Both the position numbers and the translations under genes were made by a program. From Diplocloster agilis (GTDB lineage Bacteria; Bacillota; Clostridia; Lachnospirales; Lachnospiraceae): a DNA stretch of 64,000 nucleotides. The stretch is taken from positions 1 through 64,000 of the forward strand of contig NZ_JAHQCW010000013.1 of NCBI RefSeq assembly GCF_019042275.1, in the 5' to 3' direction. Of this stretch, positions 17,458-26,277 are shown in pieces (the stretch's first letter is position 1; every line of letters begins with the position of its first letter). The notes beneath the pieces were generated by a model. The model made no database searches. It had not been told where the DNA came from and saw only the letters and a list, made by a program, of their open reading frames with translations.

Positions 17458-18294
17458 ATGTCGAAATATTCCGCTCAAAAACCACCTTTAATCATCCATT
17501 ATTGCGGCAGCGAAGTATGTTCGCCGAAGCATCAGTTTGGTCCGGCTGTTCGTAAACATTATCTGCTTCACTATATCAACTCCGGGCAGGGATGGTTTTC
17601 CCTGGGAGATAAATCTTATCACATGCAGGCCGGCTGGGGATTCCTGATATGTCCGAATACCATGGTGACCTATCTGGCTGATGAGACCGATCCCTGGGAG
17701 TATTCCTGGGTCGGCTTCAGCGGCCAGTACTGTGAGGATATATTAGAAAATATAGGCCTGTCCCCTTCTCTGCCGGTGTATACCACCATCGACCCGGAAA
17801 AATCCGCCGCTTATATGCGTCAAATTCTGGAGAGTAAATATTTGAATGCGGGACGGGAATTCGCTATCGCGGGAGCATTTCTCTCTTTCCTGTCCACGAT
17901 CAAAGGTAATATCAGGCGTCCCGAAGATTCGGAGCTCAACGATACCGCGGCTCTGGCCACAGATTATATCTTCCGCAACTACTCGTACGATATCTCGGTG
18001 GACGATGTCGCTCATGCCGCCTGTGTCAGCCGGGCCACTTTGTACCGCGTTTTTAAGGAGTGCTTTGGGGTTTCCGTGCAGCAGTATTTGATGGACGTGC
18101 GTATCTCCACCGCTGCTGAGATGCTTTCCACAACGGAATATTCTATCAATGAAATCGTTTATTCCTGCGGGTTCAGCAATTATCAATATTTTATCCGGCT
18201 TTTCCAGAAGAAAAAGGGGATATCCCCTTCCCAGTACCGAAACCATTTCCGTATTCGGAATTTTGGATATGATTCCTGTCCGGACAGAGAATGA
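17458..18294 (+). CDS. AraC-family regulator of the alpha-galactoside operon
   Basis: 278 aa. An N-terminal cupin-like sugar-sensing domain (about 1-150) and a C-terminal double HTH with the hallmark GFSNYQYFIRLFQKKKGISP. The layout matches MsmR/RafR-type activators. Divergent from the GH27 operon with a 206-bp shared control region, so it is the obvious regulator of that operon. AAGGAG precedes the start. Palindromic element C begins about 10 bp after its stop. Confidence 0.92.
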   Translation: MSKYSAQKPPLIIHYCGSEVCSPKHQFGPAVRKHYLLHYINSGQGWFSLGDKSYHMQAGWGFLICPNTMVTYLADETDPWEYSWVGFSGQYCEDILENIGLSPSLPVYTTIDPEKSAAYMRQILESKYLNAGREFAIAGAFLSFLSTIKGNIRRPEDSELNDTAALATDYIFRNYSYDISVDDVAHAACVSRATLYRVFKECFGVSVQQYLMDVRISTAAEMLSTTEYSINEIVYSCGFSNYQYFIRLFQKKKGISPSQYRNHFRIRNFGYDSCPDRE

Positions 18295-18304
18295 AAGAAA
18301 CGAA

Positions 18305-18678
18305 GGGGCTTCGTATGTCCGCTGCTTAGGGCTTTGAAACGCAGACGGTATACGGGGACGCTGCGGGCGGCCGGATTCTTTTGTATCTCCCTGGAAGCGC
18401 GGAGGGCTAGCGCTGGAATACGCTAAGTGAAATCGAAAAGCCGGGTTCAGGAACCGAGCCTATTCACCGGGAACACCTGATGTGTTCCCGGTGAATAGGC
18501 TCTTGCCCGTCGGACGTGAAGTCCGCCGTGCATCCTGAATCCGGCTTTTCAGTTTCACTAAGCGTATTCTCAGCCGCCCTATACGCTTCCAGAGAGATAC
18601 AAAAGAATCCGGCCGCCCGCAGCGTCCCCGTATACCGTCTGCGTTTCAAAGCCCTAAGCAGCGGACATACGAAGCCCC
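18305..18678 (+). repeat. Long palindromic element, copy C (374 bp)
   Basis: The outer arms 18305-18394 and 18589-18678 are 90 bp inverted repeats with a single mismatch. Inside is the family core with its own perfect hairpin: GAGCCTATTCACCGGGAACAC, loop CTGAT, and the exact complement. A second small hairpin (GGAC-GTGAA-GTCC) follows. Between converging AraC and MATE genes; the element's orientation is that of the AraC gene. No coding capacity. Confidence 0.85.
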
Positions 18679-18722
18679 CAGGAAATACGAACCATATATA
18701 TTAACACGTCTCCGGCCGCTGT

Positions 18723-20111
18723 TCAACGAGGTTGCGGTTTTTCGTACCGGGTGAGCCAGGAGCCCAGGAGGTAGTAGGCCAGCATCAGAGCCGCGCAGAG
18801 CACCCAGGTGATAATATAGCCCAGGAACACGACCATGATATCCTGCATAATGGGAGTCATAACCGTAAGCCAGACGACCCGGACGACACACATAGTCCCC
18901 ACCATGATCAGCATAGGGATAACGGTCTGGCCGGAACCTCTGATGATACCACTGCATACATTGGCGAACGCCACGAAGAGGTAGAACGGGGCCAGGGTCT
19001 TCAGCATGTAACTTCCGTAGTGGATAACATCCTGTTCCTTGGTAAAGATCCGCAGGATGACAGGTCCGAACAGATAGACAAGGACGGACAGGGTCAGGGT
19101 GATAATGAGGGTAATGATAAAACTTGCGCGGGCGGTTTTTCGGACCCGGTCATATCTGCGGGCGCCGATGTTCTGCCCGACAAAGGTTGTGCCGGCCAGG
19201 CTCAGGCTCATAAAAGGCAGGATGACAAAAGCGTCCACTTTTGTGTAGGCCCCGCAGCCCGCCATGGCTGCCGCGCCGAAACCGTTGATCTTGGATTGGA
19301 CGATAACGTTTGAGAACGCGATAATGGACTGCTGCAAGCCCGCGGGCAGGCCCACCCGCAGAATTTTCAACAGGTATATTTTATGTATTTTCAGATCTCT
19401 TAGAATCAGGTGGTAGGACTCCGTAGTCCGAATCAGGCGGATGATAATCAGAACCGCCGATACGGTCTGGGCTATGATGGTGGCGTATGCCACACCGGCC
19501 ACTCCCATTTTGAAACATACCACAAAGATCAGGTCCAGGGCCACATTTACCAGACTGGAGGCGATCAGATAATATAGGGGGCGCTTGGAATCACCGATTG
19601 CGCGCAGGATTCCCGCTCCCATATTATAGATCATCAGGGACAGGATTCCTGCGAAATAGATTTTCAGATAACGGACCGAAAGTTCCATCACCTCCGCAGG
19701 AGTGCCCATCATCCTCAGTATAGCCGGGATGAAGAGTATCCCGCAGAAGGTCAGGAATACGCCGCTGATCAGAATCATGGCTATGGTGGTGTGCACGGCG
19801 TCGTGCAGTTCCTTTTTCGCATCCGCCCCGTAATATTGGGATATGATGACGCCTGCGCCTGTGGACAGCCCCAGGAAAAAACCGATCAGCATATTTATAA
19901 TAGACATGCTGGAGCCGACGGCCGCCAGGGCATTCTTTCCCACATAGTTGCCGACGATAACCGAATCCACCGTATTATACAACTGCTGGAACAGGTTCCC
20001 GATCAGCAGGGGCAGGGCGAAAAGAAGCAGCTGTTTCCAGATTACCCCGCTTATAATCGCATTCTGCCTGTTTTCTCCATCCTGACGCTGTTCCACTCTC
20101 ATCTCTCCCAT
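18723..20111 (-). CDS. MATE-family efflux transporter
   Basis: About 462 aa with twelve predicted membrane spans and the internal repeat of the family; the stretch LLIGNLFQQLYNTVDSVIVG in TM1 is typical of the DinF/NorM-like bacterial branch. A cation-coupled exporter of drugs or metabolites. The frame is open to 20192, but the extra 27 residues are translated from the GGGACTGTCCC repeat region and lack a good ribosome site; 20111 is preferred, with starts 9-15 nt downstream also possible. Confidence 0.9.
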   Translation of the reverse strand: MGEMRVEQRQDGENRQNAIISGVIWKQLLLFALPLLIGNLFQQLYNTVDSVIVGNYVGKNALAAVGSSMSIINMLIGFFLGLSTGAGVIISQYYGADAKKELHDAVHTTIAMILISGVFLTFCGILFIPAILRMMGTPAEVMELSVRYLKIYFAGILSLMIYNMGAGILRAIGDSKRPLYYLIASSLVNVALDLIFVVCFKMGVAGVAYATIIAQTVSAVLIIIRLIRTTESYHLILRDLKIHKIYLLKILRVGLPAGLQQSIIAFSNVIVQSKINGFGAAAMAGCGAYTKVDAFVILPFMSLSLAGTTFVGQNIGARRYDRVRKTARASFIITLIITLTLSVLVYLFGPVILRIFTKEQDVIHYGSYMLKTLAPFYLFVAFANVCSGIIRGSGQTVIPMLIMVGTMCVVRVVWLTVMTPIMQDIMVVFLGYIITWVLCAALMLAYYLLGSWLTRYEKPQPR

Positions 20112-20155
20112 AACCTTTTGATCCTTTCCCTCTCCTTTATTTTCCGGTGTGGGAG

Positions 20156-20370
20156 GGGACTGTCCCTTTCCGGCAGCGCAGCAGGCCTGCAAGAATGTCG
20201 AAAGAGGAAAGGGACTGTCCCCGGATGCCCGCCCGAATACGGAGCCTCGATTCGTGCCGGCATCCGGGGACAGGCACCTTCCTCGCTTTACTCTTTCCTA
20301 TAGGTCAGTCGCCGTCCGGAATGAGCCAGTCCCCTCTCATCCGGCTAAAATGAGCCAGTCCCCTCTCATC
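20156..20370. repeat. Cluster of REP-like short repeats
   Basis: Contains GGGACTGTCCCTTTCC near 20156, its inverted partner at about 20208-20222, and a 15-bp hairpin CTGTCCCCGGATGCC (20215-20229) with its complement at 20259-20273. Two direct copies of ATGAGCCAGTCCCCTCTCAT follow (20321-20340 and 20350-20369). The core GAGCCAGTCCC recurs at 25544. These lie between two minus-strand genes and probably form mRNA hairpins at the end of the HlyD operon leader region; no gene is present. Confidence 0.65.
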
Positions 20371-21733
20371 AGTATGTGACTCTGCTGCCGTCTTTTACTT
20401 TGCTGTCATAGGGGTTTGTGATGACGGTCTCCCCTTCTTTAAGCCCGGAGCGGATCTCCACCCGGCCGGCGCTCTGCACGCCGGTTTCCACCGGTACCAG
20501 TACGGCTTTGTTCTTTCGGATTACATATATGGAGCTGCCCGCCCCGTCCGGGATCAGGCTTCCGATCGGGACGGATAACACGTCTTCGGCGGCGGTAAAG
20601 GTGAATGTGACATCCACTTCATACCCGGCTCCGATCGCGGCCGGAAGATTCCCGGCGGATAATTCCACCGTACAGCGGTTTTCGGTCAGGCCCACCGTAG
20701 ATACCACATCGTCCGCCACGGGAGAAATGAAATCCACAGCCGCCTCAAAGGAGGTCCCGTCCGCCAGGGTGCACACCGCGGTATCCCCTGTCTTCAGAGC
20801 CAGCGCGTCCTCGGCAAGCAGGGACACCTGTATTAACATCCCCTCTTCGTCATAGATGACCGCCACCGGCTGGTTTTCCGTGACGAATCCCCCCACATCC
20901 GCCAGCAGGTTCCACAGAACCCCTGTCTCAGGCGCGGTCACCGGGCCCCGCTCCATCTTTTCTTCCAGATCGTCGATCGTGATCTGAAGCTGCTGTGCCG
21001 CCGCATAGGAACTGTTATCTGTGTTGGAGCCGCTCTTGCCCAGAGCTTTTAACTGCTCCTCACAGGAGGCGATCGTCTCTTCATAATAAGCCCGGGTGGT
21101 GTCGGAACTATTGTTCTGGGCAATGATCAGCTGATCCTCCGCCGCATTCATCTGGCTTTGCAGCGCCTGCACTTCCCCTTCCCCCGGAGTGTAGCTGCCA
21201 GGCATATCCTTGTAATAATCCCGGGCGTTTTCATAGGACTGGACCGCCTGCTCATAGTTGATCCGGGCGATGGAGAGCTGGGCGTTTGCCGTCCCTCCTT
21301 CTCCGAACAGGCGGTCATACTCCTGTCTGGCGGCCGACAGCTGCTGCTCCAGCTGGGCGCGCCTTACGGATATCTCCGCCTTCGCGTTCTTATTCTCGGA
21401 GTAAATAGCCGACTGCTGAAGCTTCAGGGAATCGATCTGGTTCTGAAGTTCCTTTTTCACAACCGACGTGTCGATCTCCAGAAGAGTATCCCCTTCCTGC
21501 ACTTTCCGCCCCACTTTAACAGGCGCTTCCCTGACGGTTCCCGTCATGTTCGCGTTGATGGTGATGCTGTGTCCGGGCGCCAGATGCCCCTGCTCCGTAA
21601 CTTTCTCCGCAAGGGGGCCCCGTACGGGAGCTTCCGCCTGCACCGGCAGGGACTGCAGCAGATAGAACGCGCCGGCGCCGGCGCAAAGTACCACTAAGAC
21701 GACCGCAAGCAATATTTTATATCTTTTTTTCAT
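20369..21733 (-). CDS. HlyD/RND-type membrane fusion (adaptor) protein
   Basis: 454 aa. One N-terminal membrane anchor (about residues 5-25), a lipoyl-like half, a coiled-coil (about 100-250) rich in Gln/Glu/Lys, a second lipoyl half and a C-terminal beta-barrel. In Firmicutes such YknX/MacA-like adaptors link an ABC ATPase and FtsX-type permease for export of peptides or drugs. Last gene of the operon led by the TetR gene; 14 nt after the permease gene. Confidence 0.9.
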   Translation of the reverse strand: MKKRYKILLAVVLVVLCAGAGAFYLLQSLPVQAEAPVRGPLAEKVTEQGHLAPGHSITINANMTGTVREAPVKVGRKVQEGDTLLEIDTSVVKKELQNQIDSLKLQQSAIYSENKNAKAEISVRRAQLEQQLSAARQEYDRLFGEGGTANAQLSIARINYEQAVQSYENARDYYKDMPGSYTPGEGEVQALQSQMNAAEDQLIIAQNNSSDTTRAYYEETIASCEEQLKALGKSGSNTDNSSYAAAQQLQITIDDLEEKMERGPVTAPETGVLWNLLADVGGFVTENQPVAVIYDEEGMLIQVSLLAEDALALKTGDTAVCTLADGTSFEAAVDFISPVADDVVSTVGLTENRCTVELSAGNLPAAIGAGYEVDVTFTFTAAEDVLSVPIGSLIPDGAGSSIYVIRKNKAVLVPVETGVQSAGRVEIRSGLKEGETVITNPYDSKVKDGSRVTY

Positions 21734-21747
21734 GTTGAATCCCCCGT

Positions 21748-24099
21748 TTATTCTCGTTCACGCAGAAGTTCCACCGGCGTGATTTTTTTCATTTTCTTTA
21801 AGATCGCCCGGTTGCTCATCGCCACCGCCAGGAAAATAAGCCCCACGGATACCAGCAGGGAAGCGCCGTCCACAAAGTCCGGAATCGAGAACAGCTCCAG
21901 AGCCATCGTGCTGGAAATCAGCCTGCTGGCGCCCATGGTCATCGGAACGCCCAGTATCACTCCTCCGAAGGTGAGCAGCCATTGGCTGACCGATACGGTG
22001 TCCAGGCATTGCCGGTCGGACAGGCCCAGCATCCGCAAAGTGGCAAGCTCCCGCTTAAGCTCCTCGAAGCTGATCAGCGAGCTGGTGTAGATTACCGCCA
22101 GCCCCACCAGCACTCCCATGAACGCCATCACTCCCATGATACCGGTTAAGTTCCCCATCATGCCCCGGTATTGGTCCACCCGCTGCTGCCGGTTCTGAAT
22201 CGTGGTTACCGATGTAGCGTCATCCAGCCGGTTTAGCAATTCCTGGCGCACCGGCTCCGGCGCCTTGATCAACATGGAAGTATAGGCATCCCGGTATTCG
22301 CTGATCTTTTCTACCCCTTGAAGGGACATATAGGCGCTGCTGCCCAGATATTGGGAGAACACTGCGGTCACCGGAACCCGGCTGATACGTTTTTCCGGGT
22401 AAGACACCTCCACTTCCAGCAGGTCGCCGGGCGACACGCCAAGCCTCCCGGCCATGTGGACCGACAGGACCAGTCCTTCCGGCTGTACCCGGACCTCCTG
22501 CCCGTCCTCGCCATAAAGGCGGCACAGCTCGGAGTCCTGGGGAATCCCCTGGATCACGGAGTCGATCTCATCGCCCGGCCCCCGCAGGACCGCCGGTACC
22601 TCCACGATCCCCTCGATCCGTTCGATACCGGGGCTTCGCACCGCGCGCCGTGCATCACCGGCTGCCACCGGGGCGCTGAAGGATACGGTTATGTCCTGCT
22701 GCTGGTTCTTTTCCAGATAATCAAACAAAAAGACGTCAAACAGCGAATTCATAGAGACCAGGGTCGCCGTAATCATATAGGCGCAGGCGATCCCGAACAG
22801 CGAGAGCGCCGAACGCCTGGGATTACGGGCGATACTGCGCACCGCCATGGTTCCCGGCACAGTAAACAGTCCGGTAAATCCCGGGATCTTCTCCAGGAAC
22901 AGCTGCCTTGCATTCTTCGGCGGGGCGGGACGAAGCGCCTCCGCCGGCGCCAGCCTGGTTGCCGATTTCACGGACAAGCCTCCCACCACCGCACAAAAAA
23001 GGGTAGCGGCAAAAATACCGATGATCATATAGCGCGGCGAGACCGGCGACGACACTTTTGGAAGGCTGAAATATACCCGGTAAAAATCCGCCATCGGTCC
23101 CGCGGCCATACTCCCGCCTATCCCTCCGAAAAATCCGCCTGCCAGTCCAACCGCAGCTCCATAAGCGGTATAATGCCAGGCGATGGACCGGGCCGGAATG
23201 CCGAGCGCCATCAGCGTGCCGATCTGGGTCCGCTGCTGTTCGATCAGCCGGTGCAGCGTTATGTACAGGATGATCGACGACACCATCAGAAACAGGAAGG
23301 GAATGGCTGCCGTCACTTTATTAAGCTGTTCTAATTCCATTTCCAGAACCGAGACGGAAAGTTCCTCTTTATTTTCATAGACCCGGTAGCAGCCGTAGGG
23401 TTTCAGGGTTTCTTCCACATCCTTTCGGACCTGTTCCCAGTCCGCGTCCGGCCGGAGGGTCAGGACGAAATTATTGGCCCGTCCCTGCATGCCGTATAAT
23501 CTCGCCATCATATCGTAATCCATAAACGCGGCGTCATAAGTATCCGGCGTAGGCAGCAGTTCGTTGATATTTTTCACCAGATAAATATTCTCCGGCGATA
23601 TCCCGGCGCCCACTATGGTAAATGCGGTTTCCCGGCCCCCAACGGAGAGCTTCAGGGAATCGCCCGGCGACAGATCCCATGCCTTGCTGAAACCATCTCC
23701 CGGGATGATCTGCCTTTCTCCCGCCTGGGGCATCATTCCCCGTGATAACAGAGGCAGATTATAGCCGTCCCCGCTGACAGAGATAAGTTTTAACTCCGCT
23801 TCCGCCGGCAGCCCCGCCACCCGCGCTGTTTTCACCAGCCGGGCTTGTGCCCTGCTGATTCCCTCGATGCGCTCCAGCTCCTTCACGGCCGAGGCCGGTG
23901 CTTCCTGCACCTCCGCAAACGCGTCGCAGAAATTGGTCTTCTCAAAAAAATAATCCTTGGAATCTTCCAGCTGGTCCGCCGCGATCGACATCACCGAGTA
24001 TCCTGCGAACCCCGTCATCACAATAACCGCTGCCACGATATAGGAAGCGGCTCCTTTGCGCATATCCCGAAGCATCTTCCGGAACAGATATCCTACCAT
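21748..24099 (-). CDS. FtsX-family ABC permease (MacB-like, two-module)
   Basis: 783 aa. An N-terminal membrane segment is followed by a large extracellular MacB-type domain, three membrane spans (about 240-380), and a second periplasmic-type plus three-span module at the C-terminus. It overlaps the ATPase gene by 7 nt. Mechanotransmission-type exporter or lipoprotein/peptide transport; cargo unknown. Confidence 0.9.
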   Translation of the reverse strand: MVGYLFRKMLRDMRKGAASYIVAAVIVMTGFAGYSVMSIAADQLEDSKDYFFEKTNFCDAFAEVQEAPASAVKELERIEGISRAQARLVKTARVAGLPAEAELKLISVSGDGYNLPLLSRGMMPQAGERQIIPGDGFSKAWDLSPGDSLKLSVGGRETAFTIVGAGISPENIYLVKNINELLPTPDTYDAAFMDYDMMARLYGMQGRANNFVLTLRPDADWEQVRKDVEETLKPYGCYRVYENKEELSVSVLEMELEQLNKVTAAIPFLFLMVSSIILYITLHRLIEQQRTQIGTLMALGIPARSIAWHYTAYGAAVGLAGGFFGGIGGSMAAGPMADFYRVYFSLPKVSSPVSPRYMIIGIFAATLFCAVVGGLSVKSATRLAPAEALRPAPPKNARQLFLEKIPGFTGLFTVPGTMAVRSIARNPRRSALSLFGIACAYMITATLVSMNSLFDVFLFDYLEKNQQQDITVSFSAPVAAGDARRAVRSPGIERIEGIVEVPAVLRGPGDEIDSVIQGIPQDSELCRLYGEDGQEVRVQPEGLVLSVHMAGRLGVSPGDLLEVEVSYPEKRISRVPVTAVFSQYLGSSAYMSLQGVEKISEYRDAYTSMLIKAPEPVRQELLNRLDDATSVTTIQNRQQRVDQYRGMMGNLTGIMGVMAFMGVLVGLAVIYTSSLISFEELKRELATLRMLGLSDRQCLDTVSVSQWLLTFGGVILGVPMTMGASRLISSTMALELFSIPDFVDGASLLVSVGLIFLAVAMSNRAILKKMKKITPVELLRERE

Positions 24100-24800
24100 G
24101 TCATCTCCTCCGCAGATACGGGAGCCGGGTTTACTTCCACCCGTTCGATGCGCCCGTCCCGCATATAGAACACCCGGTCGGCCACCTGGGCCATCCCCGC
24201 GTTATGAGTGATGGTGATCACCGCACAGCCCAGACGTTTCCGGACTTCCAGCAGCAGATTCACCACGGCGATACTGTTCTTGCTGTCCAGAGCGCCGGTG
24301 GGCTCGTCGCACAGCAGCAGGCCTGGATTCTTCACGATCGCCCGCGCGATGGATACCCGCTGCTGCTCCCCGCCTGAGAGCTGGGATGGAAAATGCCTGC
24401 TCCGCTCCTTAAGCCCCACCATCGAGAGCGCTTCGTCGGGATTCATGGGGGAGGAGACGATACTGGCGGCAAGGGCTACGTTTTCCCTTGCGGTCAGGGA
24501 CGGGATCAGGTTAAAGAACTGGAACACAAAGCCTACGGTGTCTTTCCGGTATTCCGACAGCTGCACGTCATTTAACTGCGTAAGCTCCCTGTCCCGGTAC
24601 CAGATATGTCCGGCGCTGGGACGGTCCATTCCCCCCAGCATATTAAGCAGCGTACTTTTTCCTGAGCCGGACGGCCCCAGCACCACGATAAATTCACCTG
24701 CCGCGATATCAAAAGCCGCTTCCGTCAAGGCGTTGACCTCAACGCCGGCACTGCCGTAGGTTTTACTTAAGGCTTCCCCCCGAAGTATGGTTTCCGGCAT
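24093..24800 (-). CDS. ABC transporter ATPase (MacB/LolD family)
   Basis: About 235 aa. Walker A GPSGSGKST, signature LSGGEQQR, Walker B LLLCDEPTGALD. Partner of the FtsX permease and HlyD adaptor. Start ATG 24800 has AAGGGGG six nt upstream; a longer frame to 24821 is less likely. It overlaps the end of the TetR gene by 38 nt. Confidence 0.93.
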   Translation of the reverse strand: MPETILRGEALSKTYGSAGVEVNALTEAAFDIAAGEFIVVLGPSGSGKSTLLNMLGGMDRPSAGHIWYRDRELTQLNDVQLSEYRKDTVGFVFQFFNLIPSLTARENVALAASIVSSPMNPDEALSMVGLKERSRHFPSQLSGGEQQRVSIARAIVKNPGLLLCDEPTGALDSKNSIAVVNLLLEVRKRLGCAVITITHNAGMAQVADRVFYMRDGRIERVEVNPAPVSAEEMTW

Positions 24801-25413
24801 GCTGCACCCCCTTTTCTGCAATTCCGTATATCAGAATTTCGAAGACCTGCTTTATTTTTTCGAGAGCCTCTTCCCGCCCTCCCTTGCTGTAAAAATCCTG
24901 AAGAAGCGAAGTGGCCAGCGGTAAGATCATCTCGATCACCAGATCCAGATCCACGTCTTTTCGCACCAGGCCTTTTCGCTGATCCTGCCGCAGATACTCA
25001 AGCACCTCGCTCTGGGACCGGCCCATCTGTCCCACGATATGCCGGATGAACTCGCTGTCATCCTGCGCCATCAGCATTCCGATCTGATTGTACCTGGGAC
25101 AAAGCTCGATCCATTCCAATATCCCCGGAATAGAGGCAAGCGCCGCTTCGAAAAAGGTGATGTCGCCGGAAGGTTTCGGGTACCTTGAAAATATTTCCAG
25201 CTTCTCATGGCCGATCTTATCTAGAATCAGCATATAGAGATCCTCTTTCCCTGAAAAATACTGGTAAAAGCTCCCCCTGGGGATACCGGCCGCTTTGACA
25301 ATCCGGTTGATGGACGCGTCTGAGTAACGGTACCTGGCAAATTCGTCGATGGCGGCTTCTATGATCCGTTCTTTTTTGGGCGGTGGGAGATTTTCGAATG
25401 TAGACGTGGGCAT
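24763..25413 (-). CDS. TetR-family regulator of the export operon
   Basis: 216 aa. N-terminal HTH about residues 10-60 with GIPRGSFYQYFSGKEDLY, the family hallmark; the C-terminal ligand-binding domain is all-helical. First gene of the operon and probably an autorepressor released by an exporter substrate. A dyad sits in its promoter. Confidence 0.92.
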   Translation of the reverse strand: MPTSTFENLPPPKKERIIEAAIDEFARYRYSDASINRIVKAAGIPRGSFYQYFSGKEDLYMLILDKIGHEKLEIFSRYPKPSGDITFFEAALASIPGILEWIELCPRYNQIGMLMAQDDSEFIRHIVGQMGRSQSEVLEYLRQDQRKGLVRKDVDLDLVIEMILPLATSLLQDFYSKGGREEALEKIKQVFEILIYGIAEKGVQHAGNHTSGGSLK

Positions 25414-25437
25414 GGATGGTCCTCTCCTTTTTCAACA

Positions 25438-25493
25438 TGACAAGGTTGTCACATCATTTTTATCAGTATAATACACTCTCTTGAAAATAGCAA
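25438..25493 (-). promoter_or_regulatory. Promoter and TetR operator of the export operon
   Basis: Minus strand -35 TTGCTA (25488-25493), 17-bp spacer, -10 TATACT (25465-25470). The dyad TGACAA-GG-TTGTCA (25438-25451) lies just past the transcription start, a repressor position. Confidence 0.65.
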
Positions 25494-25504
25494 TACAGAA
25501 TTAA

Positions 25505-25557
25505 GGAGGGACCGGCCTCCTCCGAATCTGCCGCCGCCCGGAAGAGCCAGTCCCTCC
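25505..25557 (-). repeat. REP-like hairpin after the ABC ATPase gene
   Basis: GGAGGGAC (25505-25512) pairs with GTCCCTCC (25550-25557); the right half contains GAGCCAGTCCC, shared with the cluster at 20.3 kb. It lies 36 bp past the ATPase stop and may act as a 3' end structure. Confidence 0.45.
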
Positions 25558-25592
25558 AATTTCGAAACTTACTGTTTGTATATGTAACGGCT

Positions 25593-26216
25593 TTATGCCA
25601 CCTGGCCGCCATGTAAGGTAATCACCACATCCGCCTCTTTTGCCACTTCATTGGAATGGGATACCATCACCACACACCGTCCATAGGTTTTTGCCGCATC
25701 CTTGAACACCGCCGTGATCTCCCGGGCCGTCGCCTCATCCAGGTTACCGGTTGGCTCATCTGCCAGGATCACAGGGGCCTGAGACGCCAATGCCCGGGCG
25801 ATCGCCACCCGCTGCTGCTGGCCGCCGGACAGCTTCAGTACATTACGCCTGGCCTCCTCCCCGGTCAGCCCCAGCCTGGCCAGCACCGGAAGCGGCTCCT
25901 CCTTCGCGGTCAGGCACACATTCTCTTCCGGCGTCATATAGTCGATCAAATTATAGTTCTGGAACACAAAGGAGACGCCTTCCCGCCGGTACCGTTCCAG
26001 CCCGATTTCCCGGATTTCTTTTCCGTTAAATATGACCTGGCCTGCGCTTGGAACGTCCATGCCTCCCAGCAAAGATAGCAGCGTGGTCTTTCCACAGCCG
26101 GACGGCCCCAATATCACATACATTTTTCCTTTTTCAAATCCCAGATCAATCCCGTTCAAAACCGGCCTGCCTTCCGTATAATAATAGAAAACCTGTCTCG
26201 CTTCCAATATGTTCAT
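25593..26216 (-). CDS. ABC transporter ATPase (SalX/LolD type)
   Basis: 207 aa. Walker A GPSGCGKTTLL, signature LSGGQQQR, Walker B VILADEPTGNLD. Third gene of an operon after two FtsX-type permeases; such sets resemble bacitracin/antimicrobial-peptide exporters (BceAB-like) but have two short permeases instead of one large one. Cargo unknown. Confidence 0.92.
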   Translation of the reverse strand: MNILEARQVFYYYTEGRPVLNGIDLGFEKGKMYVILGPSGCGKTTLLSLLGGMDVPSAGQVIFNGKEIREIGLERYRREGVSFVFQNYNLIDYMTPEENVCLTAKEEPLPVLARLGLTGEEARRNVLKLSGGQQQRVAIARALASQAPVILADEPTGNLDEATAREITAVFKDAAKTYGRCVVMVSHSNEVAKEADVVITLHGGQVA

Positions 26217-26277
26217 TCTAACCTCCCGTATCCCATAGCTCCCAAAGGACTATGATCCTGCCGATCTGCAAATTTTC

